Notes: a model not told the origin generated them from the letters alone. DNA of 64,000 nucleotides from Clostridiales bacterium (GCA_015069425.1 SVIP01000005.1:62001-126000); one strand, 5' to 3'; shown: positions 35,999 to 45,251, numbered from the stretch's first letter. Made by a program: numbers and translations.

Positions 35999-37873
35999 TT
36001 AGTCGCCCTCGGTTTCGTCCTTAGGTTTAATGAATAACAAAATTACAATTCCAATTAGGCAAAGTGTTCCAAGTGATAGGAATACTACTGACCAAACGTT
36101 ATTTTGTAACCAGTTGCTAGGAACTTTAACCGTTTGAGGTGCACCAGATACGTTTAATACTGAGTAGTCAGTAGCAGATCTGTGCGTTACTTCAGATGTT
36201 GCTGTACATTCAATTAAATATGAACCAATTGCATTTGGAATGAAAGTACGTTCTCCGTCATAACCGATTGCTTTTACAGTCTCATAATTGAAACCGTCTT
36301 TATCATAATTCTTATCAGTTATGCTTGATGCCTTTGGAATTTCCACCCAGCCTGCACTTTCAAGCGCACTTTTTGATTCGGGTATGGTTGCATTCTTATC
36401 ACTAATATAATAAAGTTTATAAGTTGTCTTACAACCTTCAGCATCTACTTCAAATGATGGAGATATGAATTTAACCCCGGTAAAACCAATACTCTTTGAA
36501 GTCGGTGCAACTACCTTAATAGGAGCGTTGTCGCTTATATAGAATTCGAATACTAAATCGTTGTCTACAATATATTGATTTCCCTCTTCATCTTCATCAA
36601 TAAAATCGGTTACTTCCATTGCGTTCCCAGCAGCGTCGGTAAATACAACGTAGAAAGTATAATCTCCTGCATAATCAACGTCAAAACTGAGCTTATCGCT
36701 TGTTAAAGATTCAGTTGCACTCTTATAATACAATTTTACAGACAACTCTGAATAAGGAGTTTGATCGTCAAACACCAAGTCTTCTAAAGATGGAATATTA
36801 AGTTCAGTGCCGAGTGCGATATAGTGGTCACCGTCTAATATAGCATCTTTAAGAGCATCTTCAAATGCCTTAAGCGCTGATTCGTTTTTAACGTAAACAG
36901 GAGCGGTATTATCGGTGCTATTTTCAGGGTCAATAACCTCAGCAGTGTACGTTGAAATATATTTTCCGTATTCAAGGCCATCTGCAGTTACAGCAAACGC
37001 AACACTTTCACCAACTGACGGGAAGAAAATCTTTTTAGGTCTGCTCGAATCAGTATTGAATTGAACGTCAGAACCTTCGGGACAAACAAAATACAAATCT
37101 GAGTTCTTTACGTTATTTAATACTGAATATGGTGTAACTGTAGGAGTATATAATTTAGATACACTCTTAATAATTTTCTTTTCACCCTCAGCAGTTCTAG
37201 TAAAGAAAGACTTATCTAACGTTACGCGAGGATAGGTATCAGTATCGATAAGTTTACCGTCTTTAGATTCAAAAGTTTGTTTGTACAAACCGTTTCCGCC
37301 AACTACTTTTTGGTCAACGTATTTGAGAGCAAAAGTTGCTTGCGTTTCAGTTTCTACAATAATGGTAATTTTTGCAACAGGTGCATCAGCAAAACCAATT
37401 CTATAGAAATCGTCGGTTGAACCTTCCACCGTATCCCCGTTAACTGTTAAAACAGGGAAATTGTCAACAACAGTAATTCCAACCGTTACGTCACCATTCT
37501 TTTCAATGTCAAACTTGTTAGTAATGCTATTTACAAATTTACCATCTTTTTCTGCACCGTTTACAAAATAAGAAGAATATGAAAGTTCAACTGCAAACGC
37601 CGTTGCACCATCAAGTGAAAAATTCATTTCAAAATTGTCGATAACAAGTTGTTTAAAACTGAATTTGTTTGCATTTTTGGTAAGAATAATATCAAGACTC
37701 TCATCATTAAACTCAACGTCTTCAACAGAAACAAGTTTAAGAAAACTGCTCGCGCTTGTCGGAGCGGTAAACGCGTTTGCTTTATTGTAATTAAAACCAC
37801 CGATTGCTAGAGCAAGCGACATTACAAACGCTGTCAAAAGAATAATAATTTTATAGGATTTAGCCATTTTCAT
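35999..37873 (-). CDS. Membrane-anchored extracellular protein of unknown function
   Basis: I do not recognise the family. The ATG at 37873 is preferred: the track's ATG at 37912 lies directly after the -10 box and would precede the transcript start. The protein (624 residues) has a signal peptide (IIILLTAFVMSLALAIGGF), a long Asp/Glu/Ser/Thr-rich beta-type exterior, and one C-terminal helix (NVWSVVFLSLGTLCLIGIVILLFI) with a short charged tail. Segments such as YAGDYTFYVVFTDAAGNAMEVTDF and IGSYLIECTATSEVTHRSATDYSVLNV resemble Ig-like or cadherin-like surface domains. Two Cys occur in a KTTYKLYYISDK-containing region and in LIECTA. There is no sortase motif. A role at the cell surface is inferred. 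Confidence 0.8.
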   Translation of the reverse strand: MKMAKSYKIIILLTAFVMSLALAIGGFNYNKANAFTAPTSASSFLKLVSVEDVEFNDESLDIILTKNANKFSFKQLVIDNFEMNFSLDGATAFAVELSYSSYFVNGAEKDGKFVNSITNKFDIEKNGDVTVGITVVDNFPVLTVNGDTVEGSTDDFYRIGFADAPVAKITIIVETETQATFALKYVDQKVVGGNGLYKQTFESKDGKLIDTDTYPRVTLDKSFFTRTAEGEKKIIKSVSKLYTPTVTPYSVLNNVKNSDLYFVCPEGSDVQFNTDSSRPKKIFFPSVGESVAFAVTADGLEYGKYISTYTAEVIDPENSTDNTAPVYVKNESALKAFEDALKDAILDGDHYIALGTELNIPSLEDLVFDDQTPYSELSVKLYYKSATESLTSDKLSFDVDYAGDYTFYVVFTDAAGNAMEVTDFIDEDEEGNQYIVDNDLVFEFYISDNAPIKVVAPTSKSIGFTGVKFISPSFEVDAEGCKTTYKLYYISDKNATIPESKSALESAGWVEIPKASSITDKNYDKDGFNYETVKAIGYDGERTFIPNAIGSYLIECTATSEVTHRSATDYSVLNVSGAPQTVKVPSNWLQNNVWSVVFLSLGTLCLIGIVILLFIKPKDETEGD

Positions 37874-37912
37874 AAAAGCCCTATACTCCTTATTGTACAC
37901 TATATCTACCAT

Positions 37913-37941
37913 ATTTTACACAAAATAAATTTATTTGTCAA
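37913..37941 (-). promoter_or_regulatory. Promoter of the surface protein gene
   Basis: Minus strand TTGACA (37941-37936), 17-base spacer, TAAAAT (37918-37913). The predicted transcript start lies just inside the ORF-track start codon, which is why a downstream ATG is chosen. Confidence 0.85.
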
Positions 37942-38076
37942 TCCACTTTAAGGGTTTTTTAAAAATAATATAACTTTTATACAAACAATTCGCTTTTATC
38001 CGCCTTTTTCAGTAACTTTTTTATCCTAAAATGAATAGAATAAAATAACGTTTAAATTTACTTGGCGGAATCACTA

Positions 38077-38610
38077 ATGATATATTTTTTGATATTAACA
38101 GCAATCACGGTAAGTATAGATTCGTTAGTTTGCGGTTTTTCTCTGGCATTTTCTTGCAAGAAAAAATTAGAAGTCGTTTCAATCGTTGCATTAACAGTTT
38201 TTGTTATGTGTTTAATCACTAACTACGCTACAGTCGTTTTTCAAGACAAATTAAATGATAAAACCGCCTGTCTCGGTGGTCTTTTATTGATTATAATCGG
38301 TATTTACAACTTAATAACCGCAAACAAGAACAAAACCGACCTCAAAACCAAAAAGCCACTCATACAATCGCTTATTACTGGCTTTGCCGTTGGGCTTGAC
38401 GGCGCTCTTGCAAATCTCTCTTTATCTCTTATGGGCCTTAATGCTTTTTACGTGCCCTTAACTATTGCAGTAACTCACGCAATTGCTATTTATTTAGGGG
38501 TTAGCCTTGCTAATACACGACTTGCCCATACTTTTGCAAAAATCGAGTTTTTGCCACCACTTATCCTTATTCTTTTAGGTGGCTATAAATTGCTCGGTTT
38601 ATTTATATAA
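38077..38610 (+). CDS. MntP/YtaF-family membrane transporter
   Basis: Small membrane protein of 177 residues with about six hydrophobic segments, resembling the MntP manganese exporter family. The two repeats contain the conserved acidic motifs TVSIDSLVCGFSLAF and AVGLDGALANLSLSL, and the end is PLILILLGGYKLLG. The track starts at a TTG (38062); the ATG at 38077 aligns better with family N-termini, with a GGCGG-like site before it. The closest relatives are probably the YtaF-like branch, so manganese as substrate is not certain. It is alone on this strand and shares the intergenic region with the divergent surface protein. Confidence 0.82.
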   Translation: MIYFLILTAITVSIDSLVCGFSLAFSCKKKLEVVSIVALTVFVMCLITNYATVVFQDKLNDKTACLGGLLLIIIGIYNLITANKNKTDLKTKKPLIQSLITGFAVGLDGALANLSLSLMGLNAFYVPLTIAVTHAIAIYLGVSLANTRLAHTFAKIEFLPPLILILLGGYKLLGLFI

Positions 38611-38634
38611 AAAGCGGTGGATTTCCACCGCTTT
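38611..38634. terminator. Bidirectional terminator
   Basis: AAAGCGGTGG-ATTT-CCACCGCTTT lies between the convergent MntP-like gene and the pseudouridine synthase, with A/T runs on both sides. Confidence 0.88.
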
Positions 38635-38639
38635 TGCTT

Positions 38640-39350
38640 TTAAAAATTTGGTTTTATTATTGTAACGCTTCTTTCCGTTTCAAAGTTTGTCCACGGATTA
38701 ACGTCTTTTGGTGGTTGAACTCTAAACACCATTCTTTCTTTACTTACTGGGTGCGTAAACGATAAATAATACGCCCAAAGTGATAAATATCCCTTTTTGG
38801 CTTTTTCCCCACCATAACGCATATCTCCGTATACTGGAGTACCAATTGCGTTCATCTGCACTCTAATTTGATGACTTCTGCCAGTATGCAATTTAATATC
38901 TGCCAAAGAAAGCCCCATTTTAGTATCTAAAATTTCATATTCTAATTCCGCAAATTTAGCACCTGCAACTGATGGCGGACAAACGTACACCATGTTGTTT
39001 ACGGGATTTTTTTTCATGTAATGAGTTAAGGTTGCCTTTTCTTCTCGAGGAGTACCAACTAGAACTGCATAATATCTCTTTTCAAAATCACCGTCACGCA
39101 TTTGTTCGGATAATCTCGACGCAGCTTTTGAACTCTTGGCAAAAACCATTACACCGCCAGTAGGTCTATCTAAACGATGCACCAAACCCAAATACACGTT
39201 GCCTTGCTTATTGTAAGTTACTCGAATATACTCTTTTATGATACTGAGCATATTTTCGTCCTTACTCTCGTCCTCGCACGACGGAACGTTTTGGGGTTTT
39301 AAAACCACTATTATATGATTGTCTTCATAAAGTATAATCAAATCTTCCAT
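38640..39350 (-). CDS. RluA-family pseudouridine synthase without S4 domain
   Basis: Second RluA-type enzyme in the window, 236 residues. It starts directly with the catalytic domain (LIILYEDNHIIVVLKPQNVPS), with HRLDRPTGGVMVFAKSSKAA carrying the catalytic Asp and GRSHQIRVQMNAIGTPVYGD the second motif. Lack of the S4 domain suggests the RluA or TruC-like branch acting on tRNA or small rRNA targets. It follows the methyltransferase by 2 bases, so both belong to one transcript with ileS. Confidence 0.9.
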   Translation of the reverse strand: MEDLIILYEDNHIIVVLKPQNVPSCEDESKDENMLSIIKEYIRVTYNKQGNVYLGLVHRLDRPTGGVMVFAKSSKAASRLSEQMRDGDFEKRYYAVLVGTPREEKATLTHYMKKNPVNNMVYVCPPSVAGAKFAELEYEILDTKMGLSLADIKLHTGRSHQIRVQMNAIGTPVYGDMRYGGEKAKKGYLSLWAYYLSFTHPVSKERMVFRVQPPKDVNPWTNFETERSVTIIKPNF

Positions 39351-39352
39351 AA

Positions 39353-40219
39353 TTATTTACCGTTTATCCATATTCCGCTATTACCACAAGGCAAAATCAC
39401 GCCGTCTTGCTCGGTTTTAAGCCCAACTTCGTACGCCTCGATTTCTCCAACCCTACCTTTACCAATGGTAAGCGATAATATATTTTTTAGAACTTGCGGT
39501 TGAAGTCCTGTTGTATAACTGTTTATTAATACGAACAATGGATTCTCACTTAAAACTTGTTCGCAAAGTCTGACAAAAGGATAAAGTTCGTTCTCAAGCT
39601 TCCACATTTCTCCGTTAGGGCCACGACCGTAACTAGGTGGATCCATTATTATAGCGTCATACTTTTTGCCTCTGCGTATTTCTCTTTCAACAAACTTTTT
39701 ACAATCGTCGATTATGTATCTAACTCTACCATCAGGAACTTCCGATAGCCTTACGTTTTCGCCCGCACGCTCAACCATACCTTTTGCTGCGTCTACGTGA
39801 CAAACCTTTGCACCCGCTTTAGCACATGCAACAGTTGCACCGCCCGTATAAGCAAACAAATTTAAGACGTTTATTTCCCTTTTGGCATTTTTAATTAGCG
39901 AAGTCATTAAATCCCAATTGACCGCTTGTTCAGGAAACAGTCCCGTATGTTTAAACCCCATAGGCTTAATCTTGAATTTAAGGTCTTTATAACTAACCGT
40001 CCATTCTTGTGGCATCTTACCCTTGATAAGCCATCTGCCACCGCCTGTTTCACTACGAACGTACTTTGCAGAAAGTCCTTTGTAGTCGTCCATATTTATT
40101 TCAGACTTCCAAATAACCTGCGGATCAGGTCTAAGCAAAACCACGTCTTTCCAACTTTCTAACTTATATCCGTCCCCAGTGGCTATAACTTTGTAGTCTT
40201 TCCATTCAGCAGTTCTCAT
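39353..40219 (-). CDS. RlmI-like SAM-dependent methyltransferase
   Basis: Class I methyltransferase of 288 residues, similar to the catalytic part of 23S rRNA cytosine-C5 methyltransferase RlmI. Motif I is VLNLFAYTGGATVACAKAGA, the acidic SAM-binding residue lies in CHVDAAKGMVERAGEN, and motif IV is DAIIMDPPSYGRGPNGEMW. The usual N-terminal PUA domain is absent or reduced to about 75 residues. The catalytic Cys expected for C5 methylation is not obvious, so the exact target is uncertain. The gene overlaps the ileS stop by one base and precedes a pseudouridine synthase: three RNA-related genes in one operon. Confidence 0.85.
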   Translation of the reverse strand: MRTAEWKDYKVIATGDGYKLESWKDVVLLRPDPQVIWKSEINMDDYKGLSAKYVRSETGGGRWLIKGKMPQEWTVSYKDLKFKIKPMGFKHTGLFPEQAVNWDLMTSLIKNAKREINVLNLFAYTGGATVACAKAGAKVCHVDAAKGMVERAGENVRLSEVPDGRVRYIIDDCKKFVEREIRRGKKYDAIIMDPPSYGRGPNGEMWKLENELYPFVRLCEQVLSENPLFVLINSYTTGLQPQVLKNILSLTIGKGRVGEIEAYEVGLKTEQDGVILPCGNSGIWINGK

Positions 40220-43200
40220 TATTTATTAACCTTGTTAAGAATTACAGTGCAAATAGCACCGTTTACGTCAAGTTCTTTCTTAAAGCCGTCGGTTAATCCC
40301 TCAATTACACTATCAGCAAGAACAACGCTCTTTAATTCGTCTGAATTAATTGCTTTAACGATTTCCGCATTGTCGCAAACGTAGTTAATATTAATTCTAT
40401 CTACGACTTCAAACCCTGCCTCTTTACGCATAGACTGAATTTTCGAAACGAGTTCTCTTCTATCGCCTTCTGCTTTAAGTTCTTCGGTTACCAACGTATC
40501 CATAACGACTGTAATACCATTGTCACTAGCAGCCATAAAGCCTTCCATACTGTTGGTTGAAATTAAGAGGTCGTCTAAAGCAAACTCAAAAGTATCGCCA
40601 TCAAATTCCGTCTTGTAAATTTCCCCATTCTTAACGGTAGCAACAACTAAAGATGCGTCACACGTTTCTAAGAATTTACGTACTTTTCCAAGTTTTGCAC
40701 CATACTTAGGACCGAGCGTCTTAAGTTGCGGTTTAATACTATATGAAACAAAACGAGATGCGTCACGAAGATATTCCACTTCCTTAACGTTGAGTTCGTC
40801 TTTAGCTATTTCTAAAAGTCCTTCGGTAAGTTCAGTCTTCCTTTCAGAACATACGAAAATCTTTTGAAGTGGTTGTCTATTCTTAATGTTTGCAGTGTTT
40901 CTACAAGATCTACCTAAAACGACTATATCAAGAACGTTCTGCATTCCCATTTCGAGTTCAGTATCAATTGCACTTTCGTCTACTTTTGGGAACTTGCAAA
41001 GGTGAACTGACATTGGCGCGTCTTTATAGAAATTAGGAACTAAGTTTTGATAAATTGCCTCTGCCATAAAGGGAGTAAATGGAGCAGAAAGTTTTGCCAT
41101 TGTTACAAGCACCGTGTAAAGCGTTGTATAAGCGGCAATTTTATCGTCATCCATATCGTGTCCCCAATAACGCTCTCTACCACGACGAACGTACCAATTA
41201 GAAAGGTCATCTGTGAAACTTTGAAGCGCTCTTGCACTGTCAAAAATATTATATGACGCTAAACCTTGGTCAACAGTCTTTATTAGTGAATTAAGTTTTG
41301 AAAGCACCCACTTATCCATAAGTGTCAACTTGCAATCTTCAAGTTTATATTCTGCAGGATTATATTTGTCGATATCTGCATATAAAACGAAGAAAGCATA
41401 GGTGTTCCATAGCGTACCCATAAACTTTCTTTGAGCCTCAGATACAGCCTCTTCGTAAAATCTTGACGGCAACCATGGAGCAGAACCTGTATAAAAATAC
41501 CATCTTACAGCATCTGCCCCTTGTTTATCAAGGATTGTCCAAGGGTCAACTACGTTACCTTTGTGTTTGCTCATTTTAATTCCGTTTTTATCATTTACGT
41601 GACCTAAAACGATACAATTCTTAAATGGTGCTTTGTCGAAAAGCAAGGTTGAAATTGCAAGTAAAGTATAGAACCAACCACGTGTTTGGTCAATTGCCTC
41701 ACTGATAAAATCTGCGGGGAAATGACTTTCAAAAAGTTCTTTATTTTCAAATGGATAATGATATTGTGCAAAGGGCATTGAACCCGAGTCAAACCAACAG
41801 TCAATAACTTCCTTTTCACGCTTAAACGTTCCACCGCACTCACAAGCGAAAGTACAATCGTCTATATACGGACGGTGAAGTTCGATATCACCCTCTATTC
41901 CACAAAGTTCTTTTAATTCTTTTTTGCTACCGATAACGTGGATTTTACCGCACTTCTCGCAAACCCAAACAGGTAGCGGTGTTCCCCAGTAACGTTCTCT
42001 TGATAAACCCCAGTCGATAACGTTTTCTAAGAAGTTACCCATACGTCCATTTTTAATGGTTTCGGGCATCCAGTTAATAGAGTTATTTGCCTCGATAAGT
42101 CTATCTTTAACAGCGGTCATTTTAATAAACCAACTACTTCTTGCATAGTAAAGTAATGGTGTATCACAACGCCAGCAGAACGGATAACTGTGTTCAAACG
42201 GAAGTTCTTTAAAGAGCAAGCCGTTTTCTTTAAGCATTTTAATGATAACTTTATCCGCATCTTTAACGAACATACCTTTTAATTCATTGGTACATTCGAG
42301 CATATTTCCTCTATCGTCAACAAGTTTAACGAAAGGAAGATTATATTTTCTTCCAACGTTTGCGTCGTCCTCACCAAACGCAGGAGCAATATGAACTATA
42401 CCGCTACCATCGGTGAGTGTTACGTAGCCGTCGTTTACAACGTAATAAGCCTTTTCCTTAAAAGAGCCTTGAGCGTAATTAAATAGAGGTTCGTATTCAG
42501 CATATTCGTATTCAGAACCTTTTTTAACGCTGAGTTTTTCATAATTTTCAAAAAGTGAAGAAACGAGTGCGTCTGCTAGAATATAAACACTGCCGTCCTC
42601 CGCTTTAATTTCCGCATAGTCTTCCTTTGGGTTCATACAAAGAGCGACGTTAGATGGAAGTGTCCAAGGCGTAGTTGTCCACGCTAAGAAATATGCGTTA
42701 TCTCTGCCCTTAATTTTAAATCTAACAAATACAGAAACGTCTTTAACGTCTTTATAACCTTGTGCAACTTCGTGCGAAGAAAGTGCTGTTCCACAACGTG
42801 GGCAATATGGCACGATTTTATGACCTTTATATAACAAACCTTTTTCCGCGATAGTCTTAATAGCCCACCAAACAGATTCGATATAGTTATCGTCGTAAGT
42901 AACGTAAGGATTTTCCATATCCGCCCAATAACCTACACGGTCAGACATTTTTTCCCATTCAGATTTATATTTCCAAACGCTTTCTTTACATTTTTTAATA
43001 AAGGGCTCTATTCCGTACTTTTCTATTTCTTGTTTTCCGTCTATGCCTAAAACCTTTTCTACTTCAAGTTCAACGGGAAGACCGTGTGTGTCCCAGCCCG
43101 CTTTTCTTAAACAATGGTCGCCTTTCATAACGTGATAACGTGGAATTATATCTTTAATAACACGTGTTAAAATATGACCGATATGCGGTTTGCCGTTAGC

Positions 43201-43347
43201 GGTCGGCGGTCCATCGTAAAAAGTAAATTCACGACTACCTTCATTTTCGTTTACGTTCTTCTCAAAAATTTTGTTTTCTTTCCAAAATTCTAAGACTTCT
43301 TTTTCCCTATCGAGAAAGTTTAAGGTTGTATCGACTTTCTTATACAT
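40219..43347 (-). CDS. ileS: Isoleucyl-tRNA synthetase, eukaryote-like type 2
   Basis: Charges tRNA-Ile, 1042 residues. The signature HIGH lies in GKPHIGHILTR and KMSKH in KNGIKMSKHKGNVVDPW. A zinc-like CEKCGKIHVIGSKKEL segment occurs in the catalytic insert, but the C-terminal four-Cys zinc domain of bacterial type 1 enzymes is missing; the C-terminus instead is ELDVNGAICTVILNKVNK. This layout is that of type 2, the eukaryote-like class often naturally resistant to mupirocin. No T-box leader is present upstream. It heads the operon with the methyltransferase and pseudouridine synthase. Confidence 0.95.
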   Translation of the reverse strand: MYKKVDTTLNFLDREKEVLEFWKENKIFEKNVNENEGSREFTFYDGPPTANGKPHIGHILTRVIKDIIPRYHVMKGDHCLRKAGWDTHGLPVELEVEKVLGIDGKQEIEKYGIEPFIKKCKESVWKYKSEWEKMSDRVGYWADMENPYVTYDDNYIESVWWAIKTIAEKGLLYKGHKIVPYCPRCGTALSSHEVAQGYKDVKDVSVFVRFKIKGRDNAYFLAWTTTPWTLPSNVALCMNPKEDYAEIKAEDGSVYILADALVSSLFENYEKLSVKKGSEYEYAEYEPLFNYAQGSFKEKAYYVVNDGYVTLTDGSGIVHIAPAFGEDDANVGRKYNLPFVKLVDDRGNMLECTNELKGMFVKDADKVIIKMLKENGLLFKELPFEHSYPFCWRCDTPLLYYARSSWFIKMTAVKDRLIEANNSINWMPETIKNGRMGNFLENVIDWGLSRERYWGTPLPVWVCEKCGKIHVIGSKKELKELCGIEGDIELHRPYIDDCTFACECGGTFKREKEVIDCWFDSGSMPFAQYHYPFENKELFESHFPADFISEAIDQTRGWFYTLLAISTLLFDKAPFKNCIVLGHVNDKNGIKMSKHKGNVVDPWTILDKQGADAVRWYFYTGSAPWLPSRFYEEAVSEAQRKFMGTLWNTYAFFVLYADIDKYNPAEYKLEDCKLTLMDKWVLSKLNSLIKTVDQGLASYNIFDSARALQSFTDDLSNWYVRRGRERYWGHDMDDDKIAAYTTLYTVLVTMAKLSAPFTPFMAEAIYQNLVPNFYKDAPMSVHLCKFPKVDESAIDTELEMGMQNVLDIVVLGRSCRNTANIKNRQPLQKIFVCSERKTELTEGLLEIAKDELNVKEVEYLRDASRFVSYSIKPQLKTLGPKYGAKLGKVRKFLETCDASLVVATVKNGEIYKTEFDGDTFEFALDDLLISTNSMEGFMAASDNGITVVMDTLVTEELKAEGDRRELVSKIQSMRKEAGFEVVDRININYVCDNAEIVKAINSDELKSVVLADSVIEGLTDGFKKELDVNGAICTVILNKVNK

Positions 43348-43492
43348 ATCTATGCTCCCAAAAGTTTTAGTCTATTTTTATAGTTTTTAAACATAATAAA
43401 CCACTATAATTGATTTACTCATTAATTATAACTATATTTGCGAATTTTGTAAAGTTAATTTTATTAAAAATAAATTTTTTACCCAAAATAAC

Positions 43493-43521
43493 TTGCTAAA
43501 TTTAGCATTTTAAGTTAAAAT
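43493..43521 (+). promoter_or_regulatory. Probable promoter of the SRP RNA
   Basis: TTGCTA (43493-43498), 17-base spacer, TAAAAT (43516-43521), with the predicted RNA 5' end 8 bases downstream. The fit is fair, not perfect. Confidence 0.5.
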
Positions 43522-43528
43522 ATTATAG

Positions 43529-43800
43529 CCGTACTATGCGGGGAGTTAGCGATGCCCTGTCGTCCGCAATTCGCTTAGCGGAGCAGAATGCCGTTTTAGG
43601 CTTGCGTCGTGGAAGGCCGCGTTTAATAAGGGACGTTGATATTAAGGTCTTATGCAACGTGTCGCCGTGAACCGTGTCAGAGTAGGAATACAGCAGCACT
43701 AAGCGGAATGATTCGTGTGATATGAGGTTGCTTTAAGGGAGTTACCTGTTATCCTAACGCTTCGGCGTCGCCTGTCGAGAACGGACGTACGGTTTTTTTT
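43529..43800 (+). ncRNA. ffs: Signal recognition particle RNA, large Bacillus-type
   Basis: RNA scaffold of SRP, which with Ffh and FtsY targets membrane proteins to SecY. The ends pair (CCGTAC at the 5' end with GTACGG before the T-run). The 5' part GCGGGGAGTTAGCGATGCCCTG matches the Alu domain of Bacillus scRNA. The Ffh-binding helix 8 reads GTCAGAGTAGGAATACAGCAGC (43675-43696): GGAA tetraloop, conserved GTCAG and AGCAGC sides, with A in place of the usual G after GTCAG. A length of about 270 nt is right for the Alu-containing form. It ends in eight T, so the gene carries its own terminator. Confidence 0.93.
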
Positions 43801-43810
43801 GATTAAAAAA

Positions 43811-43840
43811 GCAACGGAAACAAATCCGTTGCTTTTTGTT
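43811..43840. terminator. Bidirectional terminator after SRP RNA and DUF4432 gene
   Basis: GCAACGGA-AACAAA-TCCGTTGC, preceded by a run of A and followed by TTTTTG, lies between the convergent SRP RNA and DUF4432 genes. Confidence 0.85.
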
Positions 43841-44749
43841 TTAGTTTTTACTTATTTTAATATTCACTTTGAATTTAACTTCTTCGTTTGCTTTTAACTT
43901 TTTATGCTCTATTGATTCACCTATTTTAGAAGTACATGGCTCTAACCCTAAAGCATAATCCCCACTTGCCATGCTTTTCCACTGTAAAAAGCAAGGCAAA
44001 GTGTCCTGCGAATAAGTAACAGTTAGCGTCTTTTGGATTTTTTCATTTATTAGTGAAACCTCGGGTTTCACTAAGTTGTAATAATAACACATTTCCTCTT
44101 GACAAGGCACGCTGTCGGTAATGAGTTGCGCCGTGCTTTCATTTTCTTTCGCCCAATTGCTACAAGCCTCTATATTAGTATAATCTAACTTTATTTTAGC
44201 ATCTTTATCAAGCATTGGATAACCAACGTTAATATGATACAAAATGCAATATTTAGCTTCGGAAAACCCAGCGTTTATGACCGTGTCGTCAATAGTAAAG
44301 TTGTCCGCGCCAAGTTTACAAGTTATTTTTCTATTAAGAATTAAATTTTGTCCAAACAAAGCGGAAACTCTCACGTTTGCTTCAACTCTAATTTCATCCC
44401 CATCAATATTTGCATAAACTATTTCCGCAGGGGTATTATGTAATGTTCCGTGTGGTTCAAGTCCTTTAACTGAGCCAGCGATGTCCAAACCGCAAGTATA
44501 GAGCATTCCTCCCTCAAATCTATTTATGAAAGGTATTTCCCTTTTTGTAAAAGCATTTTTTGATAAAAATGAAACGTTTTGTCCTTCATGATAAACTTGC
44601 ATAATATCAAGCGCTTTACTCTCGTTAAGTAGAAAACGAATCTTTCCGTTATCACAATCAATTACGTTTATGCCCTTTTCTCTTCCATCTGTAAAAACGT
44701 ATCTTCTAACAGATGCAATCTGTGCTAAATTGTTAATTTTTCCGTCCAT
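43841..44749 (-). CDS. DUF4432 family protein (galactose mutarotase-like fold)
   Basis: 302 residues, probably cytoplasmic, with no signal or membrane segment. FLLNESKALDIMQVYHEGQNVSFLS, GGMLYTCGLDIAGS, EPHGTLHNTPAE and ILYHINVGYPMLD match the DUF4432 branch of the aldose-1-epimerase superfamily. The conserved His residues (HGTLHN and YHINVGYP) and Glu in LGLEPCT are in place, so it may bind or epimerise a sugar, but no substrate is established. It is a single gene, flanked by the SRP RNA and the tmRNA terminator. Confidence 0.85.
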   Translation of the reverse strand: MDGKINNLAQIASVRRYVFTDGREKGINVIDCDNGKIRFLLNESKALDIMQVYHEGQNVSFLSKNAFTKREIPFINRFEGGMLYTCGLDIAGSVKGLEPHGTLHNTPAEIVYANIDGDEIRVEANVRVSALFGQNLILNRKITCKLGADNFTIDDTVINAGFSEAKYCILYHINVGYPMLDKDAKIKLDYTNIEACSNWAKENESTAQLITDSVPCQEEMCYYYNLVKPEVSLINEKIQKTLTVTYSQDTLPCFLQWKSMASGDYALGLEPCTSKIGESIEHKKLKANEEVKFKVNIKISKN

Positions 44750-44861
44750 AATTTTTCACCTTAAAATTTGATAAATAAAATGTATCATATTTTTATAAAA
44801 CTTGCAAGTATAATTACAAATAATTTTATTAACTAAAAACAACATAAGCTTGATAATAGAT

Positions 44862-44893
44862 AAAAAAGTCATATCAGATTGATACGACTTTTT
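44862..44893 (-). terminator. Terminator of tmRNA
   Basis: Minus strand AAAAAGTCGTATCA-ATC-TGATATGACTTTTT begins directly after the encoded CCA. One arm uses G-U pairs. Together with the T-run it forms a good intrinsic terminator. Confidence 0.85.
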
Positions 44894-45249
44894 TGGTGGA
44901 GGCGCGGAGACTTGCACTCCGGTCTTGAACGCCCAGCAAAAATTTTCTACATACTTATCCGACGATTGATTTTCGTGATAATCTTGGTCATCGGCGACCA
45001 TTGATTATCCTTTGATTTTTAAGTTCCGCTAAACGGGCAAAATCAAACCCGAATAGCAGTACCCCGTCTAATTGACGCTCATTCTTTTCCCAACGGGCGA
45101 GAAAAAGAGGAACGTTCGCTTAAATTTAAGCAGCGAATGCTAATTCGTTATTGTTAGCATTTAAATTTAATTTTCCGTTTTTACGAAGCCGAGCCTTCGG
45201 TATGCTTATACCTTTACTAAAAACGCCCAATCGAATCTGGAACGCCCCC
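44894..45249 (-). ncRNA. ssrA: Transfer-messenger RNA
   Basis: Rescues ribosomes stalled on broken mRNAs and tags the product for ClpXP. The 5' end GGGGGCGTTCCAGATTCGA and 3' end CTCCGCGCCTCCACCA form the tRNA-Ala-like acceptor, with the G-U pair at position 3 that alanyl-tRNA synthetase reads. The CCA is encoded. The tag reading frame is GCT AAC AAT AAC GAA TTA GCA TTC GCT GCT TAA, giving ANNNELAFAA (ending at 45126). The T-loop reads TGCAAGT, with G where T55 is expected. The ORF 44756-45001 in the track is a shadow. Its partner smpB lies at 47535. Confidence 0.96.
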
Positions 45250-45251
45250 GT

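Noticed and set aside
43348-43492. T-box leader for ileS
   Set aside because: The upstream region is short and featureless, with no T-box sequence or terminator, and the SRP RNA on the other strand limits the space.
43529-43800. A second tmRNA or a group I intron fragment
   Set aside because: The Alu-domain motif, paired ends and GGAA tetraloop helix identify SRP RNA.
44756-45001. 81-residue ORF in the track
   Set aside because: It lies across the tmRNA 3' half and its terminator; the sequence is fully explained by ssrA.
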